Positions 4,948-5,945 of a DNA stretch of 5,945 nucleotides are shown here, piece by piece. The notes under the pieces were generated by a model. It made no database searches. It worked only from the letters and a program-made list of their open reading frames with translations, and was not told where the DNA came from. Location of the stretch: NCBI GenBank assembly GCA_028868555.1, contig JAGWUG010000060.1, forward strand, positions 1 to 5,945, written 5' to 3'. Source of the stretch: Actinomycetales bacterium (GTDB lineage Bacteria; Actinomycetota; Actinomycetes; Actinomycetales; Microbacteriaceae). Made by a program: the position numbers and the translations under genes. The stretch's first letter is position 1, and every line of letters starts with the position of its first letter.

Positions 4948-4968
4948 TCGGTGCGTGTCAGGCACCGA
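4948..4968 (+). promoter_or_regulatory. inverted repeat / leader stem-loop before second binding-protein gene
   Basis: TCGGTGC (4948-4954) and GCACCGA (4962-4968) form a perfect seven-base inverted repeat around GTGTCAG. As RNA it would be a hairpin ending two bases before the Shine-Dalgarno; as DNA it could be a repressor site at the predicted transcription start. The sequence cannot tell which. Confidence 0.45.
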
Positions 4969-4970
4969 TG

Positions 4971-4978
4971 AAGGGGAG
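4971..4978 (+). promoter_or_regulatory. ribosome binding site fixing a GTG start at 4984
   Basis: AAGGGGAG ends five bases before GTG 4984. An in-frame TGA at 4969-4971 rules out any earlier start, and later GTG codons fall within the signal peptide, so GTG 4984 is the only start giving a complete export signal. Confidence 0.8.
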
Positions 4979-4983
4979 TTCAA

Positions 4984-5945
4984 GTGCCTAGATTTAGCGC
5001 ACCCGGTTTGGTCGCGGCCGTCTTAGCGACCGCAGTCATTGCATCGGTGGGAGTGCAGCCCGCAACAGCCGTTGAGACCGTTGGCATTTACGGATCTTGG
5101 ACCGGTCTGGAAGCCACCGCGATGCAGCAGGAGCTGGACCAGGAGTTTCCACCCGCGAGCGGCATTCACGTGCGATACACGCCGCTGGCAAACTTCGATT
5201 CCAGCATCGGTGTGGTTTTGAAATCTAACGCCAAGCCAAACATTGTGCTTTGGGATGAACCCGAAAACCTGGATGCGAATGCGGCCGCCATGGTGCCCTT
5301 GAACAAGGTCTTCGGAAACTCCGGAATCACCTCCATCAAGAAGACCCTGGCGTACGGCTGGGACAAAGTGGCTGTGGCGAACAACCAACTGCTAGGTCTT
5401 CCAATTGCCGCAACACCAAAAGATCTGGTTTTTGCCAACCTGGCAGCATTCAAGGAGGCCGGCCTCCGGTTGCCCCAGAACGATGGGCAACTACAGAGCA
5501 TGGAAGCCAGCATTGTGAATGCTGGGCAGGCCTGGCCCTGGTGCCTAGGGCTTGAGGCTGGATCGGCCACTGGCTACCCGGCGGACGAGTGGATGAAGGC
5601 GTACGTTCTCAGACTTGGCGGAGTGGGCAAGTACGACGCCTGGCTACACGGCACCCTCACCTGGAACAAGGGAGTGGTTACGGCAGCGGGCAACCGGGTG
5701 TCCCAGACCCTACTCGCGCCGGGAATGGTCCTGGGTGGCGGCCCGGGCGCCGGAATCCGTAACTTTGGTGCAACCACCTCTAACGGTTTATTCACCACAA
5801 GTAAGGCTGCGGGTCAGTGCATGTTCCTCATGGGTTCGCTCAACACCATTGCCAGTTTCCCCGCCAACATTCAGAAGGAAATTGCGACCGGCAAGTCAAA
5901 CTCCGTAAAGGTCTTCCAGCTGCCAACCCCTGTGGGCGGAACTCC
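4984..5945 (+). CDS. second AglE-like sugar-binding protein, paralogue of 1492-2796 (3' end cut by window)
   Basis: GTG-started gene, open to the right edge; 320 codons are seen of about 430 expected. The product is an exported ABC-importer binding protein, almost gap-free against the first one. In a hand alignment from residue 32 of each protein, 30 of 62 residues are identical. Shared features are FPP-SGI (55-61), GLP (138-140), PWCLGLEAGSATG (185-197), the DEWM region (201-204) and paired cysteines Cys187 and Cys279. The signal peptide (1-29) ends in ATA before Val30 and has no lipobox Cys. The PQPGG motif of the first protein is replaced by DEPEN (91-95), and GGY by GSW (37-39), so ligand preference may differ. 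Codon use is relaxed, with TTG, TTA, CTA, AAA, TTT, GAT, CGG and AGA all present, suggesting much lower expression. It may share the AglF/AglG permeases or belong to a further operon to the right. Confidence 0.92.
   Translation, partial: MPRFSAPGLVAAVLATAVIASVGVQPATAVETVGIYGSWTGLEATAMQQELDQEFPPASGIHVRYTPLANFDSSIGVVLKSNAKPNIVLWDEPENLDANAAAMVPLNKVFGNSGITSIKKTLAYGWDKVAVANNQLLGLPIAATPKDLVFANLAAFKEAGLRLPQNDGQLQSMEASIVNAGQAWPWCLGLEAGSATGYPADEWMKAYVLRLGGVGKYDAWLHGTLTWNKGVVTAAGNRVSQTLLAPGMVLGGGPGAGIRNFGATTSNGLFTTSKAAGQCMFLMGSLNTIASFPANIQKEIATGKSNSVKVFQLPTPVGGT

Noticed and set aside
5544..5549. Third CCTAGG in the window
   Set aside because: It lies inside the second binding-protein coding sequence and is not extended to the TTNCCTAGGNAA palindrome, so it was not grouped with the two intergenic copies.
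5023..5908. Several short frames on both strands in the right-hand 900 bases
   Set aside because: All overlap the GTG-started second binding-protein gene, which explains the whole interval with a family-consistent protein.

Overview
The window looks like the chromosome of a moderate-GC actinobacterium. The evidence is the strong bias to C- or G-ending codons, actinobacterial-style -10 boxes (TANNNT) and LacI-type sugar regulation. A small-genome member of the Microbacteriaceae (freshwater Luna-type lineages) would fit, but that placement is an inference. The content is ordinary chromosomal carbon metabolism: no mobile element, CRISPR array, integrase or defence gene is visible.

Layout: (1) 20-91, minus strand: tRNA-Arg(CCG). 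(2) 188-1219: a cytoplasmic single-domain five-bladed beta-propeller glycosidase of the GH32-like (clan GH-J) group, probably a fructosidase. (3) 1220-1491: an AT-rich control region holding a consensus LacI-family operator, two near-consensus copies, a weaker fourth copy, three copies of ATAACGGT, and a stem-loop that may be the GH terminator or a leader attenuator. (4) 1492-2796: the substrate-binding protein (SBP) of an AglE/GgtB-type alpha-glucoside ABC importer, with extreme codon bias, closed by a perfect 15-bp terminator. (5) 2963-3940 and 3937-4842: the two translationally coupled permeases (AglF-like and AglG-like), ending in a second strong terminator. (6) 4984 to the right edge: a GTG-started second SBP, a colinear but diverged paralogue of the first, cut by the window end.

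Together the genes describe uptake of a short glucoside or fructoside. Sucrose is the simplest compound fitting both an AglEFG-type importer and a fructosidase-like hydrolase. The sugar would be captured by an exported binding protein, moved through the AglF/AglG channel by an ATPase not in this window, and cleaved in the cytoplasm. Repression by a LacI-family protein that is also outside the window is likely for the first SBP.

Points most worth a second look: the helically phased operator cluster with a hairpin inside it; two binding proteins of which neither has a lipobox cysteine; the striking codon-usage contrast between the two paralogues; CCTAGG-centred 12-bp palindromes beside both downstream terminators; and 5'-leader stem-loops immediately before the Shine-Dalgarno of both binding-protein genes. 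I found no clearly new type of system.
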